Below, piece by piece: positions 62,158 to 64,000 of a stretch of 64,000 nt of DNA. Within the stretch, counting starts at the first letter, position 1. Every line of letters begins with the position of its first letter. A model generated the notes under the pieces. It was not told where the DNA came from. It worked only from the letters and a program-made list of their open reading frames with translations, and did not search any database. Position numbers and translations under genes: made by a program. This DNA is from Crossaster papposus (lineage: Eukaryota > Echinodermata > Asteroidea > Velatida > Solasteridae): the NCBI GenBank assembly GCA_037893245.1, contig JBAIAA010000019.1:682001-746000 (forward strand), in the 5' to 3' direction.

Positions 62158-62171
62158 GTAAGTCTACAATA

Positions 62172-63243
62172 TGTGACCTGCTCCAACGAAACCCGGACAA
62201 ATTTGACAATTTTTGTGTGTTTTTTTGTGTGTTTTTTTAATCCCATAGGCTCTCAGCTTTAACATGGTGTTTCATTGACATAATGTGACCTGTCACCACG
62301 AAATGAGAGTAAAGTCGGAAATATTGAAAATTGAGATATTGGTATTTTCAAATTCTTGAGAAAGAGAGCTTTCCAATGGTACATAACACTTGGGGGTTTT
62401 GCGTTAAATACTTTTTACAGCACTCCAGAAAGTCATGATTTACACAAAACGTGTTTGTGAGAAAACTTACTTTAAACATCTTAAACAAAACACGCAAACA
62501 ATTAGAAAACAGGACAAGTAAGGTTCGGTTGAGCATAGCAACGGCTATGTTCTAATCATTATTTCTTCTTGAAATTTTCCACACATACAAACTATTGTAT
62601 AAACAACAACATATCAAAAATTTGAAAACGTGGGATAATTACGAGGACCTGATTTGAATATTTAATTACCGTGTTAATTAGACCAGTAATGGACTTTAAT
62701 CCAAACACTAACTACGCAAACACTACGCCAACTTGCGTAATTTAAAAGGTTTTTCGATTATCTGATCTCACCAAAAAAATATAAATATGTAGAGGAGGAC
62801 TTGGGCTTTCCAAATTACTCAAAATCTCAAAATTGACTACCCCTTCATATTTTGACTTTGGATGGCCATATCTCCGAATCACATTGTGCGACTTTACTCT
62901 CATTTTGTGGTGACAGGTCACATACCGGTATGTACCCCCACCCTATCTCCTCTGGGGGAAGGATTTAGTGATAAAACCCAGACAACCTAATTATATGATA
63001 AACAGCTTTGAAGTTCAGAAAAGCGTATTCTATACACAATTGTTTCCCAAAATTGACAACAAAGACACACTTCTGGGTAACTGATTATGTTTAAATTTGG
63101 GGAGATTGTAGATTAAAAGTTCGGGATTCAGGAAAACCCAAAAACCTCAAAATGGTAAAATTCATTCCGAAATGACTTCAGGAGTACATTGTAATGAAAC
63201 ACATTGTGCGACTTTGTCCGGGTTTCGTTAGAAAAGGTCACAT
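62172..63243. mobile_element. C-family element with nested TGTGACCTGTCACCACGAAA element
   Basis: The outer ends TGTGACCTGCTCCAACGAAA (62172) and complement (63243) enclose an inner TIR element at 62284-62922 with ends TGTGACCTGTCACCACGAAA. The outer element begins 14 bp after the exon 26 donor. Confidence 0.8.
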
Positions 63244-63247
63244 ATTA

Positions 63248-63928
63248 TTACTGCCCGACGCCGGCTAAAAACGAACCCAGTTTTTCTTGCTTTCTTTGGC
63301 ATCCATGATTGTAAAACTTTGAACAGGTCAGTTAAACGATATTTACCATAAAATACAACAACCCCCTAATCCACCCAGTCCTGGTATATGTTCATTTTCA
63401 AATACTTTAGTATTCGATATTCGAAACTGCGTTATGACCGAATATTTGAATATTCAAAACTTTGGCAAAATGTTTTTTTTTTTTTTTTTAATTTGGGAAA
63501 GTAATTTTTTTCTTTTTCAGAATACAAAGTTACTTAATCACAATGATATTAAACTTTATTTGTGGGTGAATATTGTTGCTTGTATATATATATTATTGAA
63601 GTTTGTGGGAATTGATAGAATCTTCCAGAATCTTCATTTTATCTCGCGTTCGTGAAATCACGTGACCCTTATTTCCGGTCTAAACTGGAAGTGTATTTTA
63701 ATTTGAAATTGGAAAAAGATGGGAATTTACTTACAACGATGTTAGTCTCTGGCTATGTTGTACTTTATAAAAAAGTTACCGGTGACGTCATATAATATTA
63801 GCAGTTATTTCTATGCTTACAATACGAGTATGTCATAATGATCTCATAGTCAAAATTTAAACAAAATCGGCATCAAATTGGCAACGAAATCACCGATTGA
63901 ATTGGGTAACTTGAAAATTATTGTAACA
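63248..63928. other. Intron 26, K-MITE fragment and AT-rich DNA
   Basis: 63248-63390 matches the right half of K-MITEs (ATGATTGTAAAACTTTGAAC). A T run lies at about 63472-63490. No next vinculin exon is seen. Confidence 0.4.
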
Positions 63929-64000
63929 TTCACCGAGCCGAGACGCGGGATTATTTTTAATGAAACCCGATCCGAGGCGTGTTCAGGCCGATGGTATCGG
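63929..64000 (-). mobile_element. M-family MITE cut by the window end
   Basis: CACCGAGCCGAGACGCGGGA through GTTCAGGCCGATGGTATCGG is the reverse of the M-family right half. Confidence 0.75.

Overview
This is a eukaryotic genomic window dominated by one large gene on the + strand. It is a vinculin orthologue (actin- and talin-binding adhesion protein). I can place 26 coding exons between 4223 and 62157. Every junction uses GT-AG, phases agree throughout, and the 26 exons join to 3315 nt (1105 codons). The 3' end is missing: the last placed exon stops inside the actin-binding tail, and by comparison with vertebrate vinculin roughly 90 C-terminal residues lie beyond base 64000. I found no second gene I could support.

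The protein reads N to C as: head helical bundles (exons 1-6, residues 1-252); two, not three, central repeats, each encoded by a two-exon module (exons 7-8 and 9-10); the following head bundles (exons 11-16); a greatly expanded linker region (exons 17-22, 242 residues, all phase 0-0 and with weak donors, hence probably alternatively spliced); the conserved proline-rich linker (exons 23-24); and the start of the tail (exons 25-26). Skipping exons 17-22 would give a conventional two-repeat invertebrate vinculin of about 950 residues.

All remaining DNA is introns and 5' flank, and it is unusually rich in repeats. I see many families of small inverted-terminal-repeat (TIR) elements, several nested two or three deep. 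There are two SINE types sharing one tail, tandem copies of an LTR end plus primer-binding site, and foldback elements whose arms are minisatellites. There is also a ~1 kb near-perfect palindrome, a 130-bp hairpin satellite with 390-bp higher-order duplication, and about ten minisatellite arrays that create long spurious open frames. Two non-autonomous transposons (11369-12910 and 31724-34457) share an architecture I do not recognise: a 4-bp target duplication, a TIR beginning GGG, no coding capacity, and an interior studded with copies of a motif resembling the TIR core.

The frequent TACATGTACATGTA and AGGCCTA words, the many MITEs, and a vinculin with two central repeats suggest a marine invertebrate, perhaps an echinoderm, hemichordate or cephalochordate. 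That placement is inference from general appearance only.
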